From an uncultured Opitutia bacterium (GTDB lineage Bacteria > Verrucomicrobiota > Verrucomicrobiia > Opitutales > UBA953), in contig CAIWNE010000086.1 in the NCBI GenBank assembly GCA_903913915.1, positions 22,381 to 86,380 of the forward strand: 64,000 nt of DNA, read 5' to 3'. Positions 1 to 11,069 of the stretch are shown piece by piece. The notes below the pieces were generated by a model. It saw only the letters and a list, made by a program, of their open reading frames with translations. It was not told the origin of the DNA and did not search any database. The translations under genes were made by a program, and so were the position numbers. How positions within the stretch are numbered: the stretch's first letter is position 1; every line of letters begins with the position of its first letter.

Positions 1-8
1 TGGTCTGG

Positions 9-1937
<1,929 letters not shown>

Positions 1938-1974
1938 GGTTTGCCCTCGGCGGGCGGGATGGGTAGGGTAGGGC

Positions 1975-2550
1975 ATGGTCATCGGACTCACTGGCGGCAT
2001 CGGGTGCGGCAAGTCCGCCGCCGCCGCTTGCTTTGCGGAGTTCGGCTTCAATGTCGTCGATGCTGATCAGCTTGCCCGCCAGGTGCTGGAGTCCGCCGCC
2101 TGCGTGCATGCGTTGCGTGCTCGCTGGGGGGATGAGTGCCTCGGGGCCGATGGTCGGCCTGACCGGCGTTGGATCGCGGAGAAGGTCTTCGGCGATCCGG
2201 CAGAACTGAGCTTCCTCGAAGGCTTGACCCATCCGGAGGTGGCTCGTCGTCGGCAGGCGGCCGTCTTGGATGCCAAGCGACACCACGTGGTCGAAATCCC
2301 GCTGCTCTTCGAAAAGAACCTGACCTCCGGTTTCGCCTTCATCGTGTGCGTCGCATGCTCGGAGGAGACTCGGCGTGCACGCTTGCTCAAAAAGGGTCTG
2401 ACCGACGTGGAGATCTCCCGACGTATCGCTTCGCAAATGCCTCTGTCGGAGAAGGTTAAGCGCTCCGATGTCGTGCTTTGGAATGACGGAGAGCTTGGAT
2501 TCCTGCGCGCGCAGGTCGCCGACTTGGTCGGTCGCCTCCCGGCTCCCTGA
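1975..2550 (+). CDS. coaE: Dephospho-CoA kinase
   Basis: N-term MVIGLTGGIGCGKS and DADQLAR motif, about 190 aa. Confidence 0.92.
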   Translation: MVIGLTGGIGCGKSAAAACFAEFGFNVVDADQLARQVLESAACVHALRARWGDECLGADGRPDRRWIAEKVFGDPAELSFLEGLTHPEVARRRQAAVLDAKRHHVVEIPLLFEKNLTSGFAFIVCVACSEETRRARLLKKGLTDVEISRRIASQMPLSEKVKRSDVVLWNDGELGFLRAQVADLVGRLPAP

Positions 2551-2676
2551 ATCCGAGTATCTTTGGTTAATTTGCGGTTGCGGGCAAGGTGCCCGGATTT
2601 AGGGTATTTTCCCCGTTGTTCACCTCTCTGAGGAACAATTTCCCTACCCCTATCTTCCGCTCCGGATTTCCCCACT

Positions 2677-4401
2677 GTGACGACCGCCGACGACTACGTC
2701 ATTCAATTCATTCAGGACAAGGGACTGGTGTCCCCTGCCGACGTGACCGAGGCCTACGCCGCGACCCAGCCCGTGCCCGAGGGCCAGAATGCTGACACCC
2801 TCGCGATCGCCAAGCTAGTCGAGACCAACAAGGTCTCCTGGGCCAAGATCACCGCGGCCCTCAGCCTTGAGTTCGACATGGAGGTCGTCGACGTAGGCCA
2901 GGTCTCCCCGGCCGACGACATCCTCAAACTCATCAGCCGCGAGCAGGCCGAGAAGCATAACATCCTGCCGTTGCAGATGGACGGCACCGAGCTGCTCGTC
3001 GCCATCTCCGACCCGCTCGACACCGAGACCATCGACTCCGTGTCGCGCGTCCTGAAGCTTGCGATCAACCCCAAGCTGGCCCCGCCCGACGCCCTCAAGG
3101 AAGCCATTTCACGCTGTTATAACGGGGGTCAGATCGGCGGCGCCAACTCTTATTCCGACATCCTGGGCAAGGATGGCGGCGATGGTCTCGCCGTCGAGCT
3201 GCCTCAGGGCGGCGAGGTCAAGGAAGACGACGCCCCGATCATCCGTTACGTCAACTCGCTGATCGTCGACGCCATCCGTCGCAAGGCTTCGGACATCCAC
3301 CTGGAGCCGCTCGAGAAGCGTTTCCGCGTCCGTTTCCGCGTCGACGGCGTGCTTCAGGAGATGAAGGGTCCGCCCAAGCGCCTGCAGCCTTCCATCATCT
3401 CCCGACTCAAGCTGATGGCGGAAGTTTCGCTCGCCGAGAAGCGCATCCCGCAGGACGGACGCATCCAGGCCCGCACCGGCGGCCGCGACATCGACTTGCG
3501 CGTCTCCGTGCTGCCCACCGTCTACGGCGAGTCCATCGTCATGCGAATCCTCGACAAGGAAGGCCTGAAGCTCGGCCTTCCCGAGCTGGGCTTCTTCGCC
3601 GACGACCAGGCCAAGTTCCAGGGCCTCATCTCCGGCTCCGACGGCGTCTTCCTGGTCACCGGTCCGACCGGTTCCGGCAAGTCGACCACGCTTTATTCCG
3701 CGCTGAACTACATCAACAAGCCGGACCGCAAGATCATCACCGTCGAAGACCCGGTCGAATACCAGATGGCCGGCATCAACCAGGTGCAGGTCAAGCGCGA
3801 CGTCGGCATGACGTTCGCCGCGGCCCTTCGCGCCATGCTCCGTCAGGCGCCGAACATCGTGATGATCGGTGAAATCCGAGATCTCGAGACCGCCGAAATC
3901 GCGATCAACGCGGCCCTCACCGGCCACATGGTGTTCTCGACCCTCCACACCAACGACTCCGTCTCCGCCGTCACCCGACTCGTCGACATCGGCGTCAAGC
4001 CGTTCCTCGTGTCCGCCGCGTTGCGCGGAGCGCTCGCGCAGCGACTCGTGCGCCGCAACTGCCAGGCTTGCGCCGCCCCGAACAAGCCCACCGCCAAGGA
4101 CCTCGAATCCATCGGCATGACCGAGCACGACCTTGCCAGCGCCACGCCGATGAAGGGCCCCGGCTGCCCCAAGTGCGGCGAACGCGGCTACAAGGGCCGT
4201 CGCGGCGTCTTCGAACTCTTCGTCATCACCGAGGAGATCCAGGAGATGATCTACGGCGGCTCCAACCTCGTCGACCTCCGCCGCAAGGCCCGCGAGGCGG
4301 GCATGCGCACCATGCGCGAGGACGGCCAGCGCAAGGTCGCCTCCGGCATGACGACCATCGAAGAGGTGCTTGGCGCCACCGTCGCGGACGACGTCATCTG
4401 A
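2677..4401 (+). CDS. GspE/PilB-family type II secretion / type IV pilus assembly ATPase (copy 1), GTG start
   Basis: N-terminal MshEN-like domain, [27 protein letters not shown], tetracysteine [18 protein letters not shown]. Confidence 0.92.
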   Translation: MTTADDYVIQFIQDKGLVSPADVTEAYAATQPVPEGQNADTLAIAKLVETNKVSWAKITAALSLEFDMEVVDVGQVSPADDILKLISREQAEKHNILPLQMDGTELLVAISDPLDTETIDSVSRVLKLAINPKLAPPDALKEAISRCYNGGQIGGANSYSDILGKDGGDGLAVELPQGGEVKEDDAPIIRYVNSLIVDAIRRKASDIHLEPLEKRFRVRFRVDGVLQEMKGPPKRLQPSIISRLKLMAEVSLAEKRIPQDGRIQARTGGRDIDLRVSVLPTVYGESIVMRILDKEGLKLGLPELGFFADDQAKFQGLISGSDGVFLVTGPTGSGKSTTLYSALNYINKPDRKIITVEDPVEYQMAGINQVQVKRDVGMTFAAALRAMLRQAPNIVMIGEIRDLETAEIAINAALTGHMVFSTLHTNDSVSAVTRLVDIGVKPFLVSAALRGALAQRLVRRNCQACAAPNKPTAKDLESIGMTEHDLASATPMKGPGCPKCGERGYKGRRGVFELFVITEEIQEMIYGGSNLVDLRRKAREAGMRTMREDGQRKVASGMTTIEEVLGATVADDVI

Positions 4402-4405
4402 GCCC

Positions 4406-5479
4406 ATGGCCTACGAGATGAACCAGCTCCTGGAGGCCATGCTTGAGAATGGCGCTTCGGACCTGCACATCCGCGTGGGCCGTTCCCCGAGCCTCCGTAT
4501 CAACGGTTCCGTCGTCTCCATCGACGGCCCGGCCCTGGACGAGGCCGCCGCCAAGGCCATGGTCATGGCCGTCGTGCCGCCCGCCCAGCTCGCGCGCCTC
4601 GACGCCGACGGCGGAGCCGATTTCGCCTTCTCCTATCGCCAGAAGACCCGCCTCCGCGTGAACGCCTTCCGTGGCCTCGGCGGCTACGGCATGGTGCTGC
4701 GCCTCCTGCCGTCCGCGATGTTCACCCTCGAGCAGCTCCGCCTGCCCCCGGTGATCAAGGACATGCTCAAGCGCGCCCGCGGCCTGGTCCTCGTCACGGG
4801 GCCGACCGGCTCCGGCAAGTCGACCACGCTCGCCTCGATGATCAACTGGATCAACGAGAACGAGCAGGGGCACATCATCACGATCGAGGACCCGATCGAG
4901 TACACGCACGCCCACAAGAACTGCCTGATCACCCAGCGCGAAGTCGGCGTCGACCTCCCTTCGTTCTCCGAAGGCGTCCGCGCCGCCCTCCGCCAGGATC
5001 CGGACGTCATCCTGATCGGCGAGATGCGCGACCTTGAGACCATCGAGGCCGCCGTCACCGCCGCCGAGACGGGCCACCTCGTGCTCGGCACCCTGCACAC
5101 TTCGGGCGCCACCCGTACGATCGACCGCATCATCGACGCCTTCCCGGCCACGGCCCGCGACCAGATCCGCGCCCAGCTTTCCACCTCCCTGTCCGCCGTC
5201 ATCTCGCAGTGCCTCCTGCGCACCGTCGACGACAAGCGCGTCGCCGCCTTCGAGATCATGGTCCGCACGGACAGCGTCGGCGCGAAGATCCGCGAAGGTA
5301 AGACCTACCAGCTGCTCACCGACATCGAGACCGGCGGCTCGCGCGGCATGCGTACCATCGACAGCGACCTGCTGGCGCTCTTCTTCCAAGGCCTCGTTTC
5401 CGAGGAAGAAGTCTTCAACTACTGCCAGAATCCCGAAGCCATGCGCGAGCGCATGCGCGGAGGTGCCCAGTCGCGCTGA
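4406..5479 (+). CDS. pilT: PilT-type twitching motility / retraction ATPase
   Basis: [39 protein letters not shown]; no tetracysteine; ATG at 4406 preferred over the ORF start at 4370. Confidence 0.88.
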   Translation: MAYEMNQLLEAMLENGASDLHIRVGRSPSLRINGSVVSIDGPALDEAAAKAMVMAVVPPAQLARLDADGGADFAFSYRQKTRLRVNAFRGLGGYGMVLRLLPSAMFTLEQLRLPPVIKDMLKRARGLVLVTGPTGSGKSTTLASMINWINENEQGHIITIEDPIEYTHAHKNCLITQREVGVDLPSFSEGVRAALRQDPDVILIGEMRDLETIEAAVTAAETGHLVLGTLHTSGATRTIDRIIDAFPATARDQIRAQLSTSLSAVISQCLLRTVDDKRVAAFEIMVRTDSVGAKIREGKTYQLLTDIETGGSRGMRTIDSDLLALFFQGLVSEEEVFNYCQNPEAMRERMRGGAQSR

Positions 5480-5510
5480 CCTTTCCCCACCCTTTCCCCA
5501 ACCCATTCCC

Positions 5511-7193
5511 ATGTTCGACGACCATAGTGACGTGATCCGTGATATCGCCCTCGAGGCCGGCCTCGTGACGCCCGCCCAGGCCGAGGAGATCTGGGAGTCC
5601 CACGCGACCACCGGCAAGTCGTTCAGCGACAGCCTCGTGGACGCAGGCCTCGCCGATCGCCCGACCATCCTGCAGGCCATCGCGGACCATCTGCACGTGC
5701 AGTACTACTCCGCCGTCCCGGCCGATCCGGGCGACGCCCTCGTCAAGCTCCTCAAGGCGCCGCAGGCCCACAAATACGTCGTGCTCCCTGTCGCCGACGA
5801 GGCCGGCAAGCTGACCCTCCTCGCGAAGGATCCGTTCAATTCGTCCGTCATCAACGAACTGGGCTTCATCCTCCAGAAGGACATCGAGCTCGCCGTCGCC
5901 GATCCTTCCCAGGTGGAAGCCGCCGTCACCCGCGTCTACGGCGAAGCCACCTCCTCCTCGATGGAGGACCTCCTCGGCGAATTCGGCGAAGTCGAAGCCG
6001 CCGCCGTCACCGATGAAGACGTCACCAAGGCCGCCAGCCAGGCGCCGATCATCCGCTTCGTCGACCTCGTCCTGCAGGAAGGCGTCAAGGCCAAGGCGTC
6101 GGACATCCACTTCGAGCCCTTCGAGACCGAGTTCCGCATCCGTCTCCGCATCGACGGCTCGCTCTACGAGATGGCGCCTCCGCCCAAGAACCTCGCCTCT
6201 GCCGTCATCGCCCGCGTCAAGGTCCTGTCCTCGCTCAACATCGCCGAACGTCGCGTGCCGCAGGACGGGCGCATCAAGACCACCATCAGCGGCCGTCAGA
6301 TCGACCTTCGCGTATCGACCTTGCCCACGCAGTTCGGGGAGTCCGTCGTGCTCCGAATCCTGGACAAGACCGTCGTCAACCTGAGCCTCGAGGCGCTCTC
6401 GATGCAGGACGACATCAAGGAGGGCATCCGCGCGATGGTCGGCCGCCCGAACGGCATCTTCATCGTCACCGGTCCCACGGGCTCCGGCAAGACCACCACG
6501 CTCTACTCCGCGCTCCGCGAAGTGAACACCGAGGACGTCAAGATCCTGACGGCCGAAGACCCGGTCGAATACGAGGTCGAAGGCATCATGCAGGTGCCGA
6601 TCAACCACCAGGTCGGCCTGACGTTCGCCGCCGCGCTGCGCTCGTTCCTCCGTCAGGATCCCGACACCATCATGGTCGGCGAAATCCGAGATCTCGAGAC
6701 CGCCCAGATCGCCGTGCAGGCCTCGCTGACCGGCCACGTCGTGCTTTCCACGCTCCACACCAACGACGCCCCCGGCGCGGTCACCCGACTCATCGACATG
6801 GGCCTGGAGCCGTTCCTCATCTCAGCCTCGCTCGAAGGCGTGCTCGCCCAGCGACTCCTGCGCCGCATCTGCAAGACCTGCCGCACCCCTTACGAGCCCG
6901 ACAAGGACGTCGTCAACATGCTCGACGTAGACGCGCTCGAGATCGCCAACAAGAAGTTCTACTTCGGCAAGGGCTGCCCGGAATGCAACCGTTCCGGCTA
7001 CAAGGGCCGCCAAGGCCTCTTCGAGCTGATGACGATCAACGACCAGCTGCGCTCGCTCATCACCCAGAAGGCGCCGACCCTCGTCCTGAAGCAGAAGGCC
7101 ATCGAATCCGGCATGCGCCCGCTCCGCGAGGACGGCCTGCGCTGCATCTTCGACGGCCACACTTCCATCGAGGAAGTCCTCAAGTACACCTAA
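5511..7193 (+). CDS. GspE/PilB-family assembly ATPase (copy 2)
   Basis: ATG at 5511 ([17 protein letters not shown]...); [45 protein letters not shown]; the ORF extension from 5034 overlaps pilT out of frame. Confidence 0.92.
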   Translation: MFDDHSDVIRDIALEAGLVTPAQAEEIWESHATTGKSFSDSLVDAGLADRPTILQAIADHLHVQYYSAVPADPGDALVKLLKAPQAHKYVVLPVADEAGKLTLLAKDPFNSSVINELGFILQKDIELAVADPSQVEAAVTRVYGEATSSSMEDLLGEFGEVEAAAVTDEDVTKAASQAPIIRFVDLVLQEGVKAKASDIHFEPFETEFRIRLRIDGSLYEMAPPPKNLASAVIARVKVLSSLNIAERRVPQDGRIKTTISGRQIDLRVSTLPTQFGESVVLRILDKTVVNLSLEALSMQDDIKEGIRAMVGRPNGIFIVTGPTGSGKTTTLYSALREVNTEDVKILTAEDPVEYEVEGIMQVPINHQVGLTFAAALRSFLRQDPDTIMVGEIRDLETAQIAVQASLTGHVVLSTLHTNDAPGAVTRLIDMGLEPFLISASLEGVLAQRLLRRICKTCRTPYEPDKDVVNMLDVDALEIANKKFYFGKGCPECNRSGYKGRQGLFELMTINDQLRSLITQKAPTLVLKQKAIESGMRPLREDGLRCIFDGHTSIEEVLKYT

Positions 7194-7217
7194 CCTTCAA
7201 CATACCCCACCACTCCC

Positions 7218-8462
7218 ATGCCCGACTACAAGTATACCGCGATCGATCGCAACGGGGCGCAGACCTCCGGCAAGATCGAGGCCGCCAACGACGAACAGGC
7301 CCGCCAGAAGCTCATGGCGAAGGGCCTCATGGTCACCACGCTGGCCAGCGACGCCGGTTCGGCGAAGCCTGCCGCGACCGCCACGGCCCCCGCCAAGGCC
7401 GGCTTCTCGTTCGGGTCCAAGGTCTCCCAGAACGACGTGACGGTGATGACCCGTCAGCTGGCCACGCTCATCGTCGCCGGCCTGCCGCTCCTCCGCGCCC
7501 TGGAACTCATCACGAAGCAGGAGCGCAATCCGGCCTTCAAGGCCATCCTCGCCAACGTCGCCGAGAGCGTCTCGCAAGGTAACAACCTTTCCGAAGCCCT
7601 CCAGGCCCACCCGAAGGTCTTCGACAAGCTCTTCGTCAACATGATCCGCGCGGGCGAGGCGGGCGGCGTGCTGGACAAGGTCCTCGACCGTCTCGCGAAG
7701 TTCCGCGAAAAGGCCGAACGCATCCAGAAGAAGGTGAAGTCCGCGATGGTGTACCCGGGCGTCGTCATGTCGGTCGCCATCATCATCGTCTACATCCTGA
7801 TGGTGAAGGTCGTCCCTTCCTTCCAGAAGCTGCTCGACGGCCAGAAGACCCAGATGCCTCCGCTGACGCAGTTCGTCGTCGGCATCTCCAAGCTGCTCAC
7901 GGTCTACTGGTGGGCCACCCCGATCCTCATCTTCGGCATCTACGCCGGCCTGAAGAGCTGGCTGTCCACCGACAAGGGCAAGGAACTCTTCGACCGCATC
8001 ATCTTCCGCCTCCCCAAGGTCGGCGCCTTCGTGCAGATCGTCTCGGTCTCCCGCTTCGCCCGCACCTTCGGCACCCTGATGGCTTCCGGCGTACCGATCC
8101 TGCAGTCGATCTCGATCACCCGCGACACCCTCGACAACGTGGTGATCGCGAAATCCCTCGAGCGCGTGCATGATCGCGTGCGCGACGGTGAGCCGCTCTC
8201 GGTGCCGCTCGAGCAGTCCGGCGTCTTCCCGCAGATGGTGACCTCGATGATCCAGGTCGGCGAAGAGACCGGCCAGCTTCCGGAGATGCTCAACCGCGTC
8301 GCCGACATCTATGACGAAGAAGTCGACAACGCGGTGACGGCGCTGACTTCGATCATCGAGCCGGTGCTCATCGTGTTCCTCGCCGTGGTCGTCGGCACGA
8401 TCGTGCTCGCGATGTTCCTCCCGCTGATCGCGCTCATCACGAAGATGACCGGCGGCGGCTGA
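7218..8462 (+). CDS. Type II secretion F / PilC family inner-membrane platform protein
   Basis: PDYKYTAIDRNGAQTSGKIEA..., two GspF domains, TM helices with EPVLIVFLAVVVGTIVLAMFLP. Confidence 0.93.
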   Translation: MPDYKYTAIDRNGAQTSGKIEAANDEQARQKLMAKGLMVTTLASDAGSAKPAATATAPAKAGFSFGSKVSQNDVTVMTRQLATLIVAGLPLLRALELITKQERNPAFKAILANVAESVSQGNNLSEALQAHPKVFDKLFVNMIRAGEAGGVLDKVLDRLAKFREKAERIQKKVKSAMVYPGVVMSVAIIIVYILMVKVVPSFQKLLDGQKTQMPPLTQFVVGISKLLTVYWWATPILIFGIYAGLKSWLSTDKGKELFDRIIFRLPKVGAFVQIVSVSRFARTFGTLMASGVPILQSISITRDTLDNVVIAKSLERVHDRVRDGEPLSVPLEQSGVFPQMVTSMIQVGEETGQLPEMLNRVADIYDEEVDNAVTALTSIIEPVLIVFLAVVVGTIVLAMFLPLIALITKMTGGG

Positions 8463-8485
8463 GCCGATCTCCGCAGGCACGACGA

Positions 8486-8515
8486 AGCCCGGTCCGCAAG
8501 GAGCCGGGCTTTTTC
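8486..8515 (+). terminator. Rho-independent terminator after the pilus ATPase/pilC operon
   Basis: AGCCCGG...CCGGGCT stem followed by TTTTT. Confidence 0.8.
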
Positions 8516-8547
8516 GTGTCCAGGGAAGGGAAGTGACCCCTCAAAAA

Positions 8548-8587
8548 GGAGGCGGCTTGCATACCCCTATGCAAGCCGCCTGTTTTT
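8548..8587. terminator. Strong, probably bidirectional intrinsic terminator
   Basis: 14-bp perfect stem AGGCGGCTTGCATA-CCCC-TATGCAAGCCGCCT followed by GTTTTTT on +; a T5 run also follows the stem on -. Confidence 0.85.
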
Positions 8588-8728
8588 TACTGCTTTATCT
8601 TACTTACCCCATTGTCCAGTAGGAAAAATTTAATACCTGATACCGTGCAATTAATTCCGACCGGTTCAAGCCTAATCCTACACTTTCTGACCACTTTTTT
8701 AAGTGGCTGCCTTTCAAGGCTTTAAAAT

Positions 8729-8806
8729 TGGGTGCAGGGGTAGGATTTGAACCTACGACCTTCAGGTTATGAGCCTGACGAGCTAACCGGGCTGCTCCAC
8801 CCTGCA
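8729..8806 (-). tRNA. tRNA-Met(CAT), initiator-type, CCA encoded
   Basis: Reverse complement TGCAGGGTGGAGCAGCCCGGTTAGCTCGTCAGGCTCATAACCTGAAGGTCGTAGGTTCAAATCCTACCCCTGCACCCA folds as a cloverleaf; anticodon CAT in loop CTCATAA; A11-U24 D-stem pair and GGAGCAGCC..AGCTCGTC typical of bacterial fMet. Confidence 0.92.
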
Positions 8807-8944
8807 ATAAGTGGGAGGCGAAGGAGAAAGCGGCGACGGCTGAGTCGCAAGCCATTTCTTACGCGAGTTCGGGCCTGGTTAGGCGGGCCAAAAAGGGTTG
8901 AAGCAGGCGGGGCAGGGGGGAAGATTGCCCACCCCCTTTAAGCG

Positions 8945-10924
8945 ATGAGCGAAGATACCCCTACGCCCCCTCCTGGCGACGTCCCTCCGGTTGACCTGAA
9001 AAAGGTCGAGACGGACTCCCTCGGGTCGAAGCGCATGAAACGCTCCTTGTGGAAACGCATCGGCGCCAGCGGTCTGTCCGTCTCGCTGGCGATCCACGTC
9101 CTGCTGGTCTTCATCGCCGCCGCTTACGTCGTCTCCACCGTCACCGACAACGCCAAGAAGGATCCGAACACCTTCGCCACCGGCGCGGGCGGCGGTTCCG
9201 GAGGGGACCGCGTCAAGAGCACCCAGCACAAGGTCCAGCCGAAGAACGTGAAGTCGCTCGCGAAGACGACCACCCGCATCACTTCCAAGAGCGCCTCCGC
9301 TTCGATCGCGTTGCCCGACCTGCCGAGCTCGGCCTCCGCTTCCTCGATGGTCTCCGGCGCGATGGCCGGCGGCGCGTCCAAGGGCTTCGGCGGCGGCGCC
9401 GGCGGCGGCATCGGCGCCGGCAAGGGCATGGGCGCCGGCGGCGGCAAGAACTTCGTCGCGAAGCCGGTGATGGGCGCGAACATCTTCTCGCAGCGGCTGG
9501 CGGTCTATTTCGACGCCTCGGCCTCGATGCTGCCTTACCTCGACCGCGTCGAGGCTGAGATCCGCGACAAGTTCCCCGACGCCGACGTCTACATGTACGA
9601 CGGCGTCTTCATCGACATCCATGACGCCGAAGTCGTCGGTGGCGACAAGTTCAAGGGCGAGGCCTTCCTGAACCGTCGCGTCGGCGGCGGCTCCAAGAAG
9701 AACGCGAAGGGAGACATCGTCGCGACCGAGACCAACCCGGCCAAGCTCACCAGCGCGGGGCGCAATCTTCTCAAGAAGTATAACACGAATTTCAAGAAAG
9801 GCTCCGTCGGCGCCTGGCTGGACGTCCTCAAGGACGACCGCTCCTATGACGCGTTGATCGTCTTCTCCGACTTCGAGGACGGCGTCCGTCAGATCCGCAC
9901 CAAGGCCATCGGCGGGGTCCCGGCGTACAAGCCTGACAAAGGCATGCGCGCCGACCCGCCCGTGGTCTTCAACGACCGCAACAACCAGGGCGGCGGCTTC
10001 GCCCGTTCGGTGACCTTGATCGTGACCGGCGGCGCCTCCGGCCAGACCGTCCTGCAGTGCAAGGACACCACGGGGCTCATCACCGACATGATGGCCATCG
10101 GGACGGGCATCGCCCCGGGGACCACGGTCACCGACATCAAGCCCAACGTCAGCTTCACGCTCAGCAAGCCTCTGACCGCGGCCTCCAACGGGCGCGTCAT
10201 CTGCAATAACGGCGGCGACAAGCGCTTCCCCGAAGAGAAGAAGTGGGAGGACGAGTGGGAGAAGTCCTTTGCCGGAGCCCGCGACAACAAGGGACCTCGT
10301 CTTTACCTGATCAGCACCTCCCGCGCCTACGGGAACAAGCCTGGCACGATTCTCCAGCGATGCGTCACCGCCTCCGAGGGCGCTGCGATCATGGTGAAGT
10401 TCGGCAATGCCAAGAAGGGCGCCAAGACCATCGACGACCTTCATAACTACACCGACCTCTATGTCGGCATGCCGGTCAGCGGCCGCGGTGTCCCCAAGGA
10501 CGCCGAAGTCGTGTCGCTGCCGACCTTCAAGGAGATCGTCGACCCCGAGGATCCCGAGAAGAAGCGCAAGAAGAAGGTCACGGACAAGCAGATGGTCATC
10601 TCCGCTGCGATCACCGAGGACGTGACCAACGGCGTGTTCTCCTTCACTCCCCTCATCCAGGCGGTCGGTACGCTGGCTAAGGATGCCAAGACCATCACCG
10701 AGGTCTCGGGTTCCATCGACCTCAAGGCAGGCATGACCATCATGGACGCCCGTTTCCCTGCGGACACCAGGATCGTCAGCGTCACCCCGACCAAGGGATC
10801 CGTCGGTTTCTTCACCGTCGAGATGTCCGCGCCTGCCAACGCCGCGGCTGCGAACGCGATTCTGCGTTTCCGTCCTGCCGCCTCTACCACGGGCAATTCC
10901 CGCGGCGCAGCTCCGGCTCGCTGA
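8945..10924 (+). CDS. VWA-like protein with TonB-like N-terminal membrane anchor, Gly-rich linker and C-terminal repeat modules
   Basis: N-term TM LSVSLAIHVLLVFIAAAYVVS; Gly-rich stretch; LAVYFDASASM (DxSxS); paralogous to the 11070 ORF. Confidence 0.75.
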   Translation: MSEDTPTPPPGDVPPVDLKKVETDSLGSKRMKRSLWKRIGASGLSVSLAIHVLLVFIAAAYVVSTVTDNAKKDPNTFATGAGGGSGGDRVKSTQHKVQPKNVKSLAKTTTRITSKSASASIALPDLPSSASASSMVSGAMAGGASKGFGGGAGGGIGAGKGMGAGGGKNFVAKPVMGANIFSQRLAVYFDASASMLPYLDRVEAEIRDKFPDADVYMYDGVFIDIHDAEVVGGDKFKGEAFLNRRVGGGSKKNAKGDIVATETNPAKLTSAGRNLLKKYNTNFKKGSVGAWLDVLKDDRSYDALIVFSDFEDGVRQIRTKAIGGVPAYKPDKGMRADPPVVFNDRNNQGGGFARSVTLIVTGGASGQTVLQCKDTTGLITDMMAIGTGIAPGTTVTDIKPNVSFTLSKPLTAASNGRVICNNGGDKRFPEEKKWEDEWEKSFAGARDNKGPRLYLISTSRAYGNKPGTILQRCVTASEGAAIMVKFGNAKKGAKTIDDLHNYTDLYVGMPVSGRGVPKDAEVVSLPTFKEIVDPEDPEKKRKKKVTDKQMVISAAITEDVTNGVFSFTPLIQAVGTLAKDAKTITEVSGSIDLKAGMTIMDARFPADTRIVSVTPTKGSVGFFTVEMSAPANAAAANAILRFRPAASTTGNSRGAAPAR

Positions 10925-10946
10925 GCCGGCTTCCGGCGCGGCTGAA

Positions 10947-10975
10947 AAGGCGAAGCCAGGTGCTTCGCCTTTTTT
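10947..10975 (+). terminator. Rho-independent terminator
   Basis: AAGGCGAAGC-CAGGT-GCTTCGCCTT + T-run. Confidence 0.85.
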
Positions 10976-11069
10976 GTCGGGACTTCATCTGGGGCGAACG
11001 TCTGGTCCGACAGCGGGGATTCTCCGACACTCCCTTCGCTTGAGCCGGATCTGCGTCGCCTAGACTGGC

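Noticed and set aside
3109-4407. Long - strand ORF (432 aa) opposite the first PilB-like gene, with similar shadow ORFs at 4394-5680, 5415-6758, 7197-8480 and 8879-10444
   Set aside because: All are antisense to strongly supported genes and show the Asp/Gly/Val/Glu-rich composition of high-GC antisense frames
5034-7193. 719-aa ORF implying an extended PilB overlapping pilT
   Set aside because: First about 160 aa are an out-of-frame Pro/Ser/Arg-rich reading of pilT; proper ATG at 5511
8604-8855. 83-aa - strand ORF spanning the tRNA-Met gene
   Set aside because: Reads through the tRNA gene; not a plausible protein
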